A DNA stretch of 64,000 bases from Pempheris klunzingeri (lineage: Eukaryota; Chordata; Actinopteri; Acropomatiformes; Pempheridae): the NCBI RefSeq assembly GCF_042242105.1, contig NC_092019.1, positions 19,892,828 to 19,956,827 of the forward strand. The letters run 5' to 3'. Every line of letters starts with the position of its first letter. Position 1 is the first letter of the stretch. The translations under genes were made by a program, and so were the position numbers. The notes beneath the pieces are model-generated. The model had not been told where the DNA came from. It searched no databases and saw only the letters and a program-made list of their open reading frames with translations. Of this stretch, positions 12,239 to 30,018 are shown one piece after another.

Positions 12239-12960
12239 AAATCAGTAAGACAAAAACAGGTTCATTACATAGATTCCAACAGATCATTATATTATAATTA
12301 AACATTTCCTTATAATCTGTTGTCAGCAGGGATTTCATACTATACATTTCACACCTTGGCAACTTGGCCATCATTGAAAACAATGACTTAATCCAATTCA
12401 CTGTGTTGATGTTGTTCACATGTTGTTGGTCGTGGTAATCAATTGATATCCGTTTTTGTGAAGAGCATCTGATGGTGCTGATGGTGCTGATAACTGCACT
12501 GTCTCCAGCAAACCTCTGCTCTGCACTGATGTGCTCATGGCTGGGGGAAGGCGCACTACTCTACATGTGCATATGCTGCGTCTGTGTTTGGTTAACTGTA
12601 TTTGTTCTTAAGCGTTTGTTTGCTTTTTACGTAAATCAGCAGGTGTCTGTATGTATTTGATTTATTAAATAGCTGACACACACGGTCCGCCTCTCCTCTC
12701 CACATCCACGGCACAGCCCGAGCTCTGCGGCTCCGCTGACTGACTCTGCGCTCTCCAAGTACGGTCACACCCGTCCCTTCACCCGGCCTCTGGATGCTGA
12801 GTGACAACGGGGCCTCGTGTGGACACAGAGCAAAACTCAGCATCAGGTTTTACGGTGAATCTGAAGCCGCTTTGACGAGAAGATGAATAAAAATACATGT
12901 AAGCTCTCCTCTCCTCGTCCGGCATCAGGCTAATCGATGAGGTTCGTGCACACGTGGTAT

Positions 12961-13020
12961 CCAATCACAAGATGCCTGGACGGAAGCGAGCGCGAGCCAA
13001 TCAGAGGCCGAGTAGGGCGG
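12961..13020 (+). promoter_or_regulatory. CCAAT/GC-box promoter of the P450 gene
   Basis: Two CCAAT pentamers (12961-12965 and 12997-13001) and a GGGCGG GC-box (13015-13020) lie about 100-155 bases before the P450 start codon. No TATA box is evident. Confidence 0.6.
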
Positions 13021-13116
13021 GTCGACGTGGAAAGCGTTGAGAGGGGAGTTCTTTAACATTTGGAGCAACAGCTGCCTGCAGAGCGCTGCCCTGGTCCAAG
13101 GTCAGCTAAGGTAGCA

Positions 13117-19212
<6,096 letters not shown>

Positions 19213-19604
19213 AAGGAAGCAGCTCCAGGAAGTGCTATAAACTTGCAAAAAGGGAAGATCTTGAGGAGTAGAGGTATTTTAAAGGCTCTCTATACAAGAT
19301 GTCTTTTAGTTTATATTTATTCTTCAGTTCCTTACTTTAAAGCACTTAGTTATGGTTTATAGTATCCAGTAATTTCTGAATTACGCAATTTATCCACAGC
19401 TCCAAACGTAAGAAACACTACATCAGCTCTGAAGTGGAGGTGTTGTATTTAGTGGCGCCAATAGTGGATATAAAATAATTAAAAATCCAGAATGATAATC
19501 CTGAGCTGATCATATTAGTATGTTCGACTAATAGCCACAGTCCACATGGAAGCGTATCGTTCCTGATGCTGTGTGATGACCATGGGCATTAGATAATTAC
19601 TATA

Positions 19605-19610
19605 AATAAA
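19605..19610 (+). terminator. Likely poly(A) signal of the P450 gene
   Basis: AATAAA about 395 bases after the P450 stop, on the same strand. Confidence 0.5.
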
Positions 19611-20416
19611 GGGACCCAGCATCCTAATCCCTGAATCCAGGCCTGGCTGTGCTCTCCTTCACTTGGTTGCCGGGGTGCGTCCGCAGCGCACCGAGGTAGA
19701 AAAATCCTATTACTCAGTGATCGCTGTATCCAGAAAAAGGTCCCACGACTGATGAAGTAAAACACTGGTTCGATCACACATCCGAGGCCAGAAAAATATT
19801 GTGTGCTCGCCCAGAGTTATCAGAGCTGCATGAGCATGATCGGGGCCATGATTGGAGAGACCGCACTCTTGTTGGCATAACTGATGTGAACTGAAGCGTA
19901 AGTGTAGACTTTGTAATCATAACAAAACATAATCAATTAACCATAAAATAACACAATAACTATTGAGATTATTACGAATGATAACAAAAAAACATAATTG
20001 TAAGTTAAATACTACAATATTATACAACTGTAAAACTGAAGAAAACACAATAATCTGTTATTTTGTCAGCATTCAAATCTAAGTGAGTGTGCATAGATTC
20101 TGTTTTTACCGAAGATAAGGGTGGGTTTGTTTTTCTTCTTTGATTGTAAGGATGGAAATTGGAAGGCCATTTCTGGAGCCTTTTTTTAAAGGAAAATTGT
20201 GAATAGCAGACTGATTTTCTGTACCTGTTAAGTTACTCTTAAGATCTTATTTTTGCTCTACTGATGAGCATTTCATATTAAGTGATTTAAAAAAGGGGAG
20301 AGTGGTCCTCTTTTAGTTCGATGTACTTAGGTTCTCATGAAATGATTTAAATGTATTATCTAACTTTTTAGGCTAAAGCAAATGTTTTATTTTTAGAGTT
20401 TTTTTTACTAATGAGG

Positions 20417-20654
20417 TTAAATGTTTGCTCCATTTATTAGCCACTTAAGTTTGTTAGAGTCACGTCCAAAGGAATTAGCTTTCTTCATAAATAAGCTGTC
20501 AAGTGTTAATTTCAATTCCTGTAATGTTTTCTTATGTGTTATCACTTTATTTATTTCATTATCCAAGTCTGCTTTCCTTCTTGCTGTGAATCCTATCATT
20601 ACTCCTCTCATGTATGTATGTGTGCCTTAAATGCATCCCAAATTCTACCTATAT
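20417..20654 (-). mobile_element. Degenerate L1-like ORF2 fragment
   Basis: On the minus strand an IWDAFKA peptide is followed, after a frame change, by RGVMIGFTARRKADLDNEI. This resembles the spacer between the endonuclease and reverse transcriptase of fish L1 ORF2 (WxAFKAxxRG, then a lysine-rich helix). The fragment is short, frameshifted and inactive. Confidence 0.65.
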
Positions 20655-22082
20655 CTGGCCTGAGGGTCCATCCCGTCGGCATTGGTTTGGATAAATAATC
20701 CAAAACCATTCAACCTACAGTAATTTATGAAAACACAAAGAATGTTTTCCCTTTAATTTATTCTCCCTAACAGGCAACCTCTGAGGGAGGAAACATTTTG
20801 GGGGGTAGAAATGAGATGAAAGGAAAAGAAAAAAGGGATATTTTTTAAATATTTTAAATTGATAAAATGATAAAACGAGACAGTGAGAAAAGAGAGAGAG
20901 AAGATCACACAGATCTTCAGGTCCCTCCGTCCACACGCGTTGGCGGACGTCTTCTACAGGTCTTTCTTTTCTAACTTTTTACAAAGCTTTCACACTCACA
21001 TAGAATTACAATCAGATGTCGAAATTAACTGTGTAGAATCGGATTGTCTGAATATGTGCATTACTTGCTGAAAAAAAAGCTTTTGTATTTTCTAATAGTT
21101 TTCTCAGCCGTTTTGATGAATGAGTAATTTTTCCCTCTACACATGTATATGTGATAAAGGAATAGGACCAATGTTGTCGTAGGACATTTGCACCAGATCA
21201 GGTTGTAATACACACAAAATTATGTTTTCCCTTCTTCATGTGTAAATGCATTATCCAATATGATACATTCAACCACTACACCACTACCGTGTCAGTAGTG
21301 GTTGATGTCAGCACCAGGTTAATCAAATAAAACACTTTCACTCAACTTTTTAGAGCCCTTTGGCATTTTGTCGGCCTTTGTCCAAGTTCGTAAAATTGGG
21401 ATATAAAGCGCTTAAACATTAACTAAGTTTACAACCATGCTCAAGATGCACAACTTTTTGTGAAAGGGCTTAGCCTGTGCCATATGAGCTTGTTTTAACC
21501 AGGTATAAGTGCATCTGGTTAATGTTTGCCTAAAGAATAGTTCTGGGAGGGAGCAGTCTCTGATGCACTCAAACTACAGTAGATTACCTTTGTTCTTGGT
21601 CTCTGCCGTTTGCTTTAAGTCATCAAACGACTCGCCTTCAGAGGACCTATTAAGAGATGTATATTTGGAGTACAGGCAGGTAACCATTTTATCACAGCTG
21701 AAAACACTGTAGAGTCAAAAGTAATTCATTTTTTATTTACAGTCTTATGATTACAAAATCCACAAGGACAAAAAGTCACCAGCACAGTTTGTAAAAGTGA
21801 AACAACTCATCTCTCTTAGATCCCGGATCTCCAAGCTTTCACTTATTTTAAGATCCCATGAAATGGGCACTTGAACTTCCTAGAAAACATTAAACAGCTC
21901 CTTCCTGGGAAGGCGTGCATCTTCAGTGGTGACCTCACGCTGCACCGAACGATGCAACTTTAAGATCCAACCATTATTGTCATCCAATCTGTCTGCATGT
22001 ACTTTTAACTCAGCCTACCATTCTTACAGGACTACTAGCCCCTTGGTTTGCAGTAAGATTGTTTGAAGTAAAGAAAAACAAA

Positions 22083-22205
22083 GTGGCGTCCTGGTGGTCT
22101 TGTGGTTTAGATGCATACAGGTTGAAGACTTTGGTTGCGGGTTATACCCGTCCCCAATTCTCGCTTAATTTCCTGTGTGCTGCTGTAGTAACACCCTCTC
22201 ATGGG
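22083..22205 (+). mobile_element. tRNA-derived SINE-like remnant
   Basis: An A-box-like TGGTGGTCTTGTGGTTTAG (22092-22110) is followed by a degenerate B-box-like GGGTTATACCC (22139-22149). The layout resembles fish tRNA-SINE heads. Both boxes are mutated, and no tRNA cloverleaf can be drawn. Confidence 0.5.
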
Positions 22206-23486
22206 ACCCTTACACCGGTGTGTCACGTTCCAATAGTTTATTAAATGTTTGACATGGCTAACTATGTGTTTCTGCTACAGTGCAAAGACACACTTCCTAT
22301 GTCTCAAGCCAATTCTGGGCAAACTAAACACTGGACTATGCTGCACCACCATTCAAACATACTAAATCCAAACCCGTCTGTTCTTACTAACTGTAAATTT
22401 TACAGAAAAGTTTCTATTTGTTACTGTGCTGCTAATCTCTATAAACAGATCAACAGTTGTCAGACGATAGCCAGTAGGTTTCCGAGATTACTGTGCTGCC
22501 TTTGCAGTTCTGCTATATTGTGTTACTATTAGCCCGGTTAATTGCAAACATATAAACTGTAAAATTCTTGTATTTACAGTATACTGGTGCTGATTGAAAT
22601 TGACCAACAAACCTTCTCAAACTCAATATACTGGAAATAAGATCGACGTACTGTTTGGACAAGGAAAATGGCTTTTATCTGCAGAGGAATCCAAATGAAT
22701 GACTCGAAGCTTGCAGCACCACTTTCATAGGATGCCACAAATAGATTTTGGACAATGTGAAAGTTAACGGGTGCAGCAGGCCATGAACGATGGCACCTGC
22801 AAGTCTAAAGCCGTAATGAAAACTCTGACCTTTGTGCGCAAGTCACCATCTAGTGGCCTGTCGGACAACTACAAGACGCTTCAGTTGATGTCACATTGGT
22901 CTAACACACCTAATGGAAATGTTTCAGATTACACTTGATCACATTATTAATACAGCCCTGTGTTTTGATAGAAACTGACTTCACGCCTGGATTCTCTGAC
23001 TTTCCTGACTTCTCACAGTAAAATATCTCGTATAAAAGTACTTTTTTTGCCATTTGTTTAACAGCATTATCAAAAAGGAGTGAAAAAAACACGTTTAGTA
23101 GAAAACAAAACCCAACTTTACATCAAACACCTCAAAAGCATAACTCAATGGCCCATCATACCCATGTAGCCTGTCACTCAAAGACAAACATGTCTAACTG
23201 CCACTACGAGGATCTGATGCTCACTGTAAAGTCTTGAAAATCTGTGTTAACTTTGTTTGCAAGACTCTGCCTTGTTCTGGCTCCGATGTATCAACTGCTG
23301 ACTTGGTAATGTAGATGGTATCTTGTGACAGACTACAGGGAAACTCTGAGGTGCCTTTTTGTGATGATGATGAGTAACACGACAAATAAAAAAGAAAGCT
23401 GAGAAGCGAACGACTCCACTTCTGCCAGGTCACAGTCCCTGATGTATCTGCTGGTAACCTGAGAGTCAGCAGCCTTAAGAAACTGG

Positions 23487-26400
23487 TTAGATGAGTAGTG
23501 ACGGGGTGGGTTTCTTGCCCGGCCAAGCTTCTTTGGCATATTTCTTTTTGCGTGGCTCGTTGTGGGTCTCTGGTAGGTAAGGGGCTGTGACGGGCGTGGG
23601 GTTAAGGGTGACAGGGGGCTGGGGAGCCTCCGGGGCCAGGTCCACCTCTGGTGCTGGATTGGGGAAGGGTAGAGGAAGCCCTCCCTGCATAGCTGCACCT
23701 CCTGGAGCTCCCGTTGGCTGGTTCTCATGGCTAGTGGGGGGCAAGTCCCCATAGAGACCACCGCCCATGCTGTAACCGTGGATACGTTTTGAAGTCAGGT
23801 CATCGAGACCCAGAGTGTTTTGGCCCTCTGATCTGCGTTTCTGTAGCAGGGATGACAGAGTATTAACTTCTTAAGTCATACATTTAGCTCCAACGGTTAC
23901 ACCTTCAGGTAATACACCTAGCCCGTTGCCAATTAAATTATCATAAGTGTTATACAACATAAATGAGGACACTAGTTATTTTTGATTGAAACAGATGAGA
24001 AGCATTTGTTCTGAGAATAGTGGATCAATTCTCACTCAGTGAGCTACACAGGACCAGCTATCATTTTGGCTGCTCAACACAAAGAACTGCTTAGTAGCCT
24101 GCCAGCTTTAATGTATCAACAGAATCAGACATTTTTAAATGACAAAACCAAAGCTTACCTTGATGGGGATGACAGCAGTCTGCACCATATTTCTAAAGCG
24201 TCCCACCGAGGGGTCTATATCCTCTGGAGGATTGAAAACAATGTGTTACAATACATTGGTGAGTGCATTTGATATCTTGAAAGGTAGAAGTGCACATATA
24301 CAATCAGATACAGTGATATAGCTCTGTTATATATTTACAGCGTGGCTGGAGTCCCCTCACTGTAAAACTGCAAGAGTATTGTGTGAGTAAATTTTCTAAA
24401 AGTAGCTGAAGTCAAAACTAAATTCATTCACAGTAACGTGCTGTAGAACAATCTTAAAATCATTTACAACATATTAACTATTTGAAAACAAACTCACAAA
24501 CTGTGGTTTGGTCCTGCTGATGAGAACAACGTAGAGTCGTTTACAAAAAGAGTCGATTGTGGTATGTTTCATTGTGTTTTCTTCTATACCACCCTCACTG
24601 TGATTTGTACCTGGGTTAATGATGGAGTCTTCCTCGTTGAAGGTAACCCTGGAGTTCCTCCGTTTCCTCTTAGGCCTCTGGATTTCCAGGTTGCCCTCCT
24701 CAATGGTCAGTAGGGAGATGCGTTTATTGTGGGCTGTGTTGAATTCTGTCAAGTTCTGGTCGGATGCAGACAGCAAAAGAAAAATGTGTTGTCACTCACT
24801 GATGTCAAGTAGTACACCAACGGCATAAACATGACTGAACGAGTTAAGAACAAGTAGCATCATGAAACTAGAAAAGTAAACATAACTACTTGTTTATTAA
24901 TATACATAACAGGTCGTATAATCAGATCTTATGTTCATTTTATATGTTATGTTATATGTATATGTTTCTCAAATACACTCACATACACTATGACCTGTGA
25001 AGATTTAAACAAAATGCAAAATATTACATTTCATGAACATATCTATAAAAATATCTAAAAAGGACTGAGACATAATAGAAACATTGTTCTGCATCCTTTA
25101 GCAGTCTAAAACAGCAATTTGTGGCAAGAAAAAAGGTGAAACAACAACAAAACAACAAAAGGTGACACAAGATGTTGTGATTTTCTTTTTCCTTCATGAA
25201 GTTCATGTCTGAGAGCATGAGAAATGAAAACTAAATGTACCTCCAGCTCTGTCTCTTCCTCTGGAAGCCCAAGCAGTCCTTTCAGCTCCTCATCCTCTCC
25301 CGTCTTACTGTCTCCTGTGCCAGCGGTGCCTTGGGTTTGGGGTTTCTCTCTGATGGTGTAGGTCCGTGTTGAAGCCCCAAAAGATATTGTAGAGTCTATG
25401 GGAACCTGCTGAGGCTTGTGGGCCTCCAGGCGGATGTGTCCGAGGAAAGTACCGTGTGCTAAAACAGAATCAAACACCGAGGATTGCATATTTTAGGCCA
25501 GATTATAGTTTTTAGATGTTACATTATGATGGAAGTAAATCTAAATGGAGTTGCAGGGCTGCAACAAACATGTTTTTATGATTTATCCACAAATTATTTT
25601 CTCAATACATTGATCAATCTGTGTTGGAAAGTAGCTTTAAACTCCAAAAGTGAAATATCAAAATAGCTGTTTGACCAAAAAGTCCAAAACTCAAAGATAT
25701 TACATTTACATGGATATAAGACAGCAAAGCTGGAAAACCTCACAGTTACAAAGCTGGAACCAGACAATGTTTAGCATTATTGCTTGAAAAGTGACCAAAA
25801 GGACGAATCATCAAAATAGTATTCCTGTTTATAAACTAACCAATTAATCAACTAATCTTTTCAGCTCCACTGTGGCCAGAAAAACAAGTCTTTGTAGATT
25901 GCAGTCTATTTATTAGCCCTTAGCATTTCCAGACAGTGATTCTAAATATAAAATGTATGTAAAATGCAAGTGTGATTGTGATCGATGCCTTACTGCTGTT
26001 TAGGTCTATGAGAAAGACCCTTTTCAGGTGTTTGTGATAGACCAGGGCAGCATGGACACGTGAGCATGACTGATGGTCGATGGTGAAGTCACACCAGTCA
26101 GGGTTCCTCCCAAACAGGTAGTACTTCTTTTCATCTATGATCAATTTCTACAGGGAGAGACGGTTTCAGTGAGTCGTGGCCATCAAAACAACAGGGGAAA
26201 ATGTCTGTAAACAGTCTGTAATGGCTCTGTGCTCCTGAGCCATAACTCTACAGCGACGCTCCCCACTGAAGAGCTTAAATCTCAGGGCTGATGCTGCTCT
26301 CGCACCGTTTGAAGCCATACAGCCATAGAAAAATCCCAGAGTGCAACACAACTGGGAAAAGGTGGACTGCCAGGCTCGTATCTGGTGCTTTCAAAAATCA

Positions 26401-27103
26401 CACATCCTCCCACAACACTACACATCGCATTCTTAAATAGACTGTATAATAGTCTGATCTATAATAATGTCCTAAAGTGCCATTTCCATTTACCTCCATC
26501 AGTTTGTCTCCCTTCATCACGTCCAGATGAAGACCCGGGGGCGGCTTGCCTGCCCTGCAGCAAAATATTTAAACAGTACACATTTTAAGTTGACCATTAC
26601 ATCCCATAAATGAATATCAACGCGTTGTTTCTCTCCTCGTGCTTAAAAAGTCTCTTATCTACAGTCAGCTAATGCAAATGTTGGTCGTCATCCTTTCCAT
26701 GAGCAATGCTATCTCACACATCAAGACAAAGGCTAGAAAGGTTATCACGTCCCATTTAAATGAATGACCGCCTTGTGCTCATAACTTACACTCTTGAAAT
26801 TAAACACACGCAGCATCCTCTTTCGGAAAAGGCAAAGAAAACCCACCCAACGCCATTAGTGAATCAGCGGCAGCACAAGCGGGTTAGCATGCCAGCTAGC
26901 TTGGCTGCTAACGTTAGCTACACTATCTGCAAGCTAATCTCGGACCAAAGCTGAGTTATTCAAACGGGTGGTTTGCGTTGTTTTGCTCGTTTGCATCTGA
27001 TATCGCATTCCAGCTAAACAGATATCATTTTAACACGTGCATTTGCTCACCATGTTGGACAGTCGAAAGGAGGGGGACCCTCTTTGCTTGTTTTAGTCGC
27101 CAT
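23487..27103 (-). CDS. ppp1r8: Nuclear inhibitor of protein phosphatase 1 (NIPP1)
   Basis: Nuclear regulatory subunit of PP1 that also binds spliceosomal and other phospho-threonine partners. Seven coding exons: 27103-27051, 26554-26494, 26147-25994, 25458-25241, 24755-24611, 24223-24159 and 23840-23487. They give 349 codons; human has 351. The N-terminus is MATKTSKEGPPPFDCPTW, followed by AGKPPPGLHLDV. The FHA domain spans about residues 39-120 (YYLFGRNPDWCDF, DHQSCSRVHAALVYH, NSTHGTFLGHIRLE). The acidic stretch GLLGLPEEETELE comes next, then a basic run and the PP1-docking motif RVTF at 198-201. The C-terminus NEPRKKKYAKEAWPGKKP ends in TPSLLI*, as in mammals. Every phase matches. Intron 4 carries a dispersed repeat (25554-25872). 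Confidence 0.98.
25554..25872 (+). mobile_element. Non-autonomous DNA-type repeat in ppp1r8 intron 3
   Basis: The ends are CAGGGCTGCAAC and the roughly inverted TCAGCTCCACTG. Internal words (ATTATTTTCTCAATACATTG, CCAATTAATCAACTAATC) match a very common fish repeat family. A truncated relative lies at about 38930-39010. There is no coding capacity. Confidence 0.6.
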
Positions 27104-27291
27104 CTTGCCTCATCTTCTCGGTGCCGCGGTGCATGTTGGGTAAACGTCACCTCGGGCTGTTTCGGGTGCTGAGTAGTGGTCCTACAATCCTGACATGTTA
27201 CATCCACATTAGACCATCAAGTCAATTCAAGAACATCCACTGTGTCCCTCACTTGAACTGGTACGAGGCAAGTTGACCATGCTCACTGCAC

Positions 27292-28690
27292 CAGTGATGG
27301 GGGAAGTATTCAGATCCTTTACTTTTGGTACTTTCACTGCAATTATGAATACTGGGCCAGTTTAACTTTAGTAACTATTTGTCAGATGATCAGAAGCAGT
27401 TTTTAATAGATGAATCAGTTTAGAGGCGTGAGGATATTCACAAACCATAAAAAAACACTCCTAGACTTCCGGAGCAGATACATGGAGGTACAGCTCGTGG
27501 TTTTCACTGGAGAGGAAGGGAATGAAAATTTTTTAATGTGATGAATAACTGAAGTTGTCAGACAGTAGAGATGAGATTTATGACTCTTTGAAGGGAGCCG
27601 GATCTTGAGGAGCCGTTCCTTTCAAAGAGCCGTTCAAAAGAGCCGTTCAAACGACTGACTCGTTGTTATATTTACTTATTTATTTATTAGAAGTCAACCA
27701 TGGGTAACTTGTTTTCATCAAGGAAACAATCACTGGTAGCAGTTGTAAAATAAGATTTGATTCAGAATAATTCAAACTTATACATATCTATTCTGAAATA
27801 TTGATTATAATTTCATTTGGCTTGTGTTTTCAGTGTAATCATTCCATAAGATGGTGCCATACCAACATTTGACAGTGAGATCACTATTTTGAATTTTCCC
27901 CTCAACTAAAAAACTTTGTGGCACAATAAAAGCTATGCAGGCTGCAGATAACTTCCATGCAAAATAATTTTAGTGTGAAATTTTCCACACATGAACATTT
28001 TAACAATACAGAAAAAATATGAAAATAATAAATAAGTATATATATAAATGATATAAATAAAACTAGAATAGAAATTAGGACATGATACAAATGTGAATGC
28101 ATAATTGTACTAAACTACCTGGTGTGTGTTCACCTGAACTACTTTACAAACAGGAACTCAGCTCCTTGACTCAAATCCACATCAGAACAATGGAAACAAT
28201 AACAAATAACTTTTCTTCAGTCGTTAATATCTCCTGCTCCCTGAATGTAAATCTCTTCAGTCCAGTCGGGCGGCGCTCACTAATATCTCCTCCCCTATGC
28301 TGCGCATCTGTTTAGTCGTTCAGGTGAAGGCAGCGTGGACAACTCAGACTCGTGGGGCACACAGGTGACACATGAAGGCAGCGCAGACAATTTGCATATA
28401 AGAACGGCTCGCAAACGAACGGCTCGCAACTGCGAATCGGTTCTCATCGTTCACTTAAAAGAGCCGTTCAAAAGACTCGACTCGTTCGCGAACGTCACAT
28501 CTCTATCAGACAGATGTAGTGCAGCAAGTAGAATATTTGCCTCTGAGATGTTGTGGATTGTGTGGTTGAAGTAGGCCTATAAAGCTGCAAAAAAAAGAAA
28601 AAAAAGGAAATACTTGTAAAGTACTAGTAGCTCGAATTTGTACTTAAGTACAGCACTTGAGAAGATGTGCTTCTTTACACTCCATCACTG
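27292..28690. mobile_element. Outer non-autonomous hAT-like element (interrupted)
   Basis: Terminal inverted repeats CAGTGATGG...CCATCACTG are followed inwards by diverged AAGTATTCAGATCCTTTACTT-type arms. Flanking 8-mers CACTGCAC (27284-27291) and CATTGCAC (28691-28698) match at 7 of 8 positions, consistent with an aged hAT target duplication. Without the inner insertion the element is about 450 bp. No transposase frame is present. Confidence 0.8.
27566..28505. mobile_element. Inner hAT-like MITE with perfect 8-bp target duplication
   Basis: A 940-bp element starting TAGAGATG and ending CATCTCTA, flanked by identical TCAGACAG octamers (27558-27565 and 28506-28513). The subterminal arms carry repeated GAGCCGTTC words in opposite orientation. 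It lies inside the outer element and encodes nothing recognisable, so it is non-autonomous. Confidence 0.9.
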
Positions 28691-29903
28691 CATTGCACTG
28701 ACATCATAAGTGAAGAACTGTAAGAGGGGAACTTTGCACTCCCTCAAGAGCCACTGGGGGTCGTCAGATCCCATGGCCTTACTCTGAACAGCTGTGTGCT
28801 GCAGTGGTAGGTGATTCGTGCAGTGGATGCTGCTGCTGGTTTGAGAAGCTGAACCACATGGGTTTCTCAAGCGTTTATATGTGTCACAAGGGCATTGTAC
28901 CTTAGGTGGTGTTTACTTTGGTAGCTGAGGAGAGCAGGGTTCTTGTTGTTTTTTGTCAAGGTAGCATCTGGTAAGAGGTGGCATTACCAAGTTGGATCAT
29001 GGAAAAGTGGGGGAAACCCCGCAGTAGGTGCGACCAAGGTTGATCCTCAAGACTGTTGTGTGGTTCATTTGGAGAGTGTTGTGGGTTTTGTCAGACGCCG
29101 TGAGGGGCTGCCTCTTCGTGTCGCGGAGGTGGAAGGATGCATAGTTCTTTCTGCAGTGCACATAAGGGCAGCATAAGGAAGTGAGCGTACAGTCCTTTTT
29201 TAGTTTGTGTCAGAGTCAGGCTGAGAGAACAGAAAGTTACCTGTATGGAGGATGTGTGGACCAGGATGTATCTGACAGGAGGGCTGGCACAGTGAATAAA
29301 ATGAAATTTCCTAAGACTTATGGGAACTGGCTCGGCTGACTGAAACATTTCTGTTTCACCTTCCTGCCACGTTTTAGCCATTACTGTTGTGTTCTGGCAT
29401 CAGCACTGTGTAACAGACTGGGGGAGATTTTTTATTTTTTTTCATTCGGTTCTGTCCGAATATAAACACAGCTGTTACGCGATACAAAGAATTTCGTGTT
29501 CAGCCAGGCCACCAAGTTGTCCATCTGCTTTCTGCATGTCAAGGAGAACATGTGAGGAGTTTGGGATATTTTAGACCTTGTAACAATTTTGAAAGAGAAT
29601 TTATTTTGTCCATTTGAGACTGGAGTATGTTGGAAATGTGCTCACATTGCCACATTTGCAGTTCCCACACACACACATATGGAAATTATGACACATTTCC
29701 TTATAAAGGCCCACATCTTACTGTGTTGGCCTGTTTCTTTGGAGGGGGTAGCAACTCAAGGCTGTGATGCCTGTGCTATAATCAATTGAATAACTGAATA
29801 ATAAAAAGTCACACATCTCCCATCACAACGATACAGCATAGCAAGGCTCAAGTCATACCACTTGGCCTTCTTCTGAGAATGCATTGTGCAAACAGCTCCT
29901 GTG

Positions 29904-29911
29904 ACTTCCTC
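29904..29911 (-). promoter_or_regulatory. ETS/PU.1-type site before themis2
   Basis: The minus strand reads GAGGAAGT, an ETS-family core, about 110 bases before the themis2 start codon. A TTTTTATACT TATA-like word follows near 29949. Such short motifs are common. The relevance is inferred from the leukocyte expression of THEMIS2 in mammals. Confidence 0.35.
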
Positions 29912-30018
29912 ATTCGCTCTTGTGGTTTTTTGAGTGAAAAAGCATCCCCCTTTTTATACTGCTCTCGTCATTTGCCGTCTGCCTTCATTTTTGATCGCAG
30001 CACTCTGAGGCAGCAGTG

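Larger units (their letters stand above)
11092..13116. other. Intergenic region between the Ig receptor and the P450
   Basis: Head-to-head intergenic stretch. It has short GT/CA runs near 11815 and 11998-12016, a LINE/SINE-type tail at about 12060-12238, and a GC-richer P450 promoter from about 12660. No coding exon was found. Confidence 0.6.
19213..23486. other. Intergenic and 3' UTR region between the P450 and ppp1r8
   Basis: The two genes converge here. A poly(A) hexamer AATAAA at 19605-19610 probably ends the P450 transcript. The region also holds an antisense L1 fragment (20417-20654) and a tRNA-derived SINE-like remnant (22083-22205). The right-hand part (perhaps from 21.7 kb) may be ppp1r8 3' UTR, with an AATAAA on the minus strand at 21732-21737. 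No gene was found. Confidence 0.5.
27104..30018. other. Intergenic region between ppp1r8 and themis2
   Basis: The genes are divergent. From the left: the ppp1r8 upstream sequence to about 27283; a nested pair of MITEs (27292-28690); then about 1.3 kb of unique-looking sequence ending in the themis2 promoter. No exon was found. Confidence 0.6.

Noticed and set aside
13060-13116. N-terminal extension of the P450 upstream of 13117
   Set aside because: The in-frame upstream codons contain no ATG. The 13117 ATG begins the membrane anchor expected for CYP4.
20417-20611. 64-codon open frame on the minus strand as a gene
   Set aside because: It is the readable piece of a frameshifted L1 ORF2 fragment.
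22083-22205. A functional tRNA gene
   Set aside because: A- and B-box-like words are present but degenerate, and no cloverleaf with an anticodon arm can be drawn. Better explained as a SINE head.
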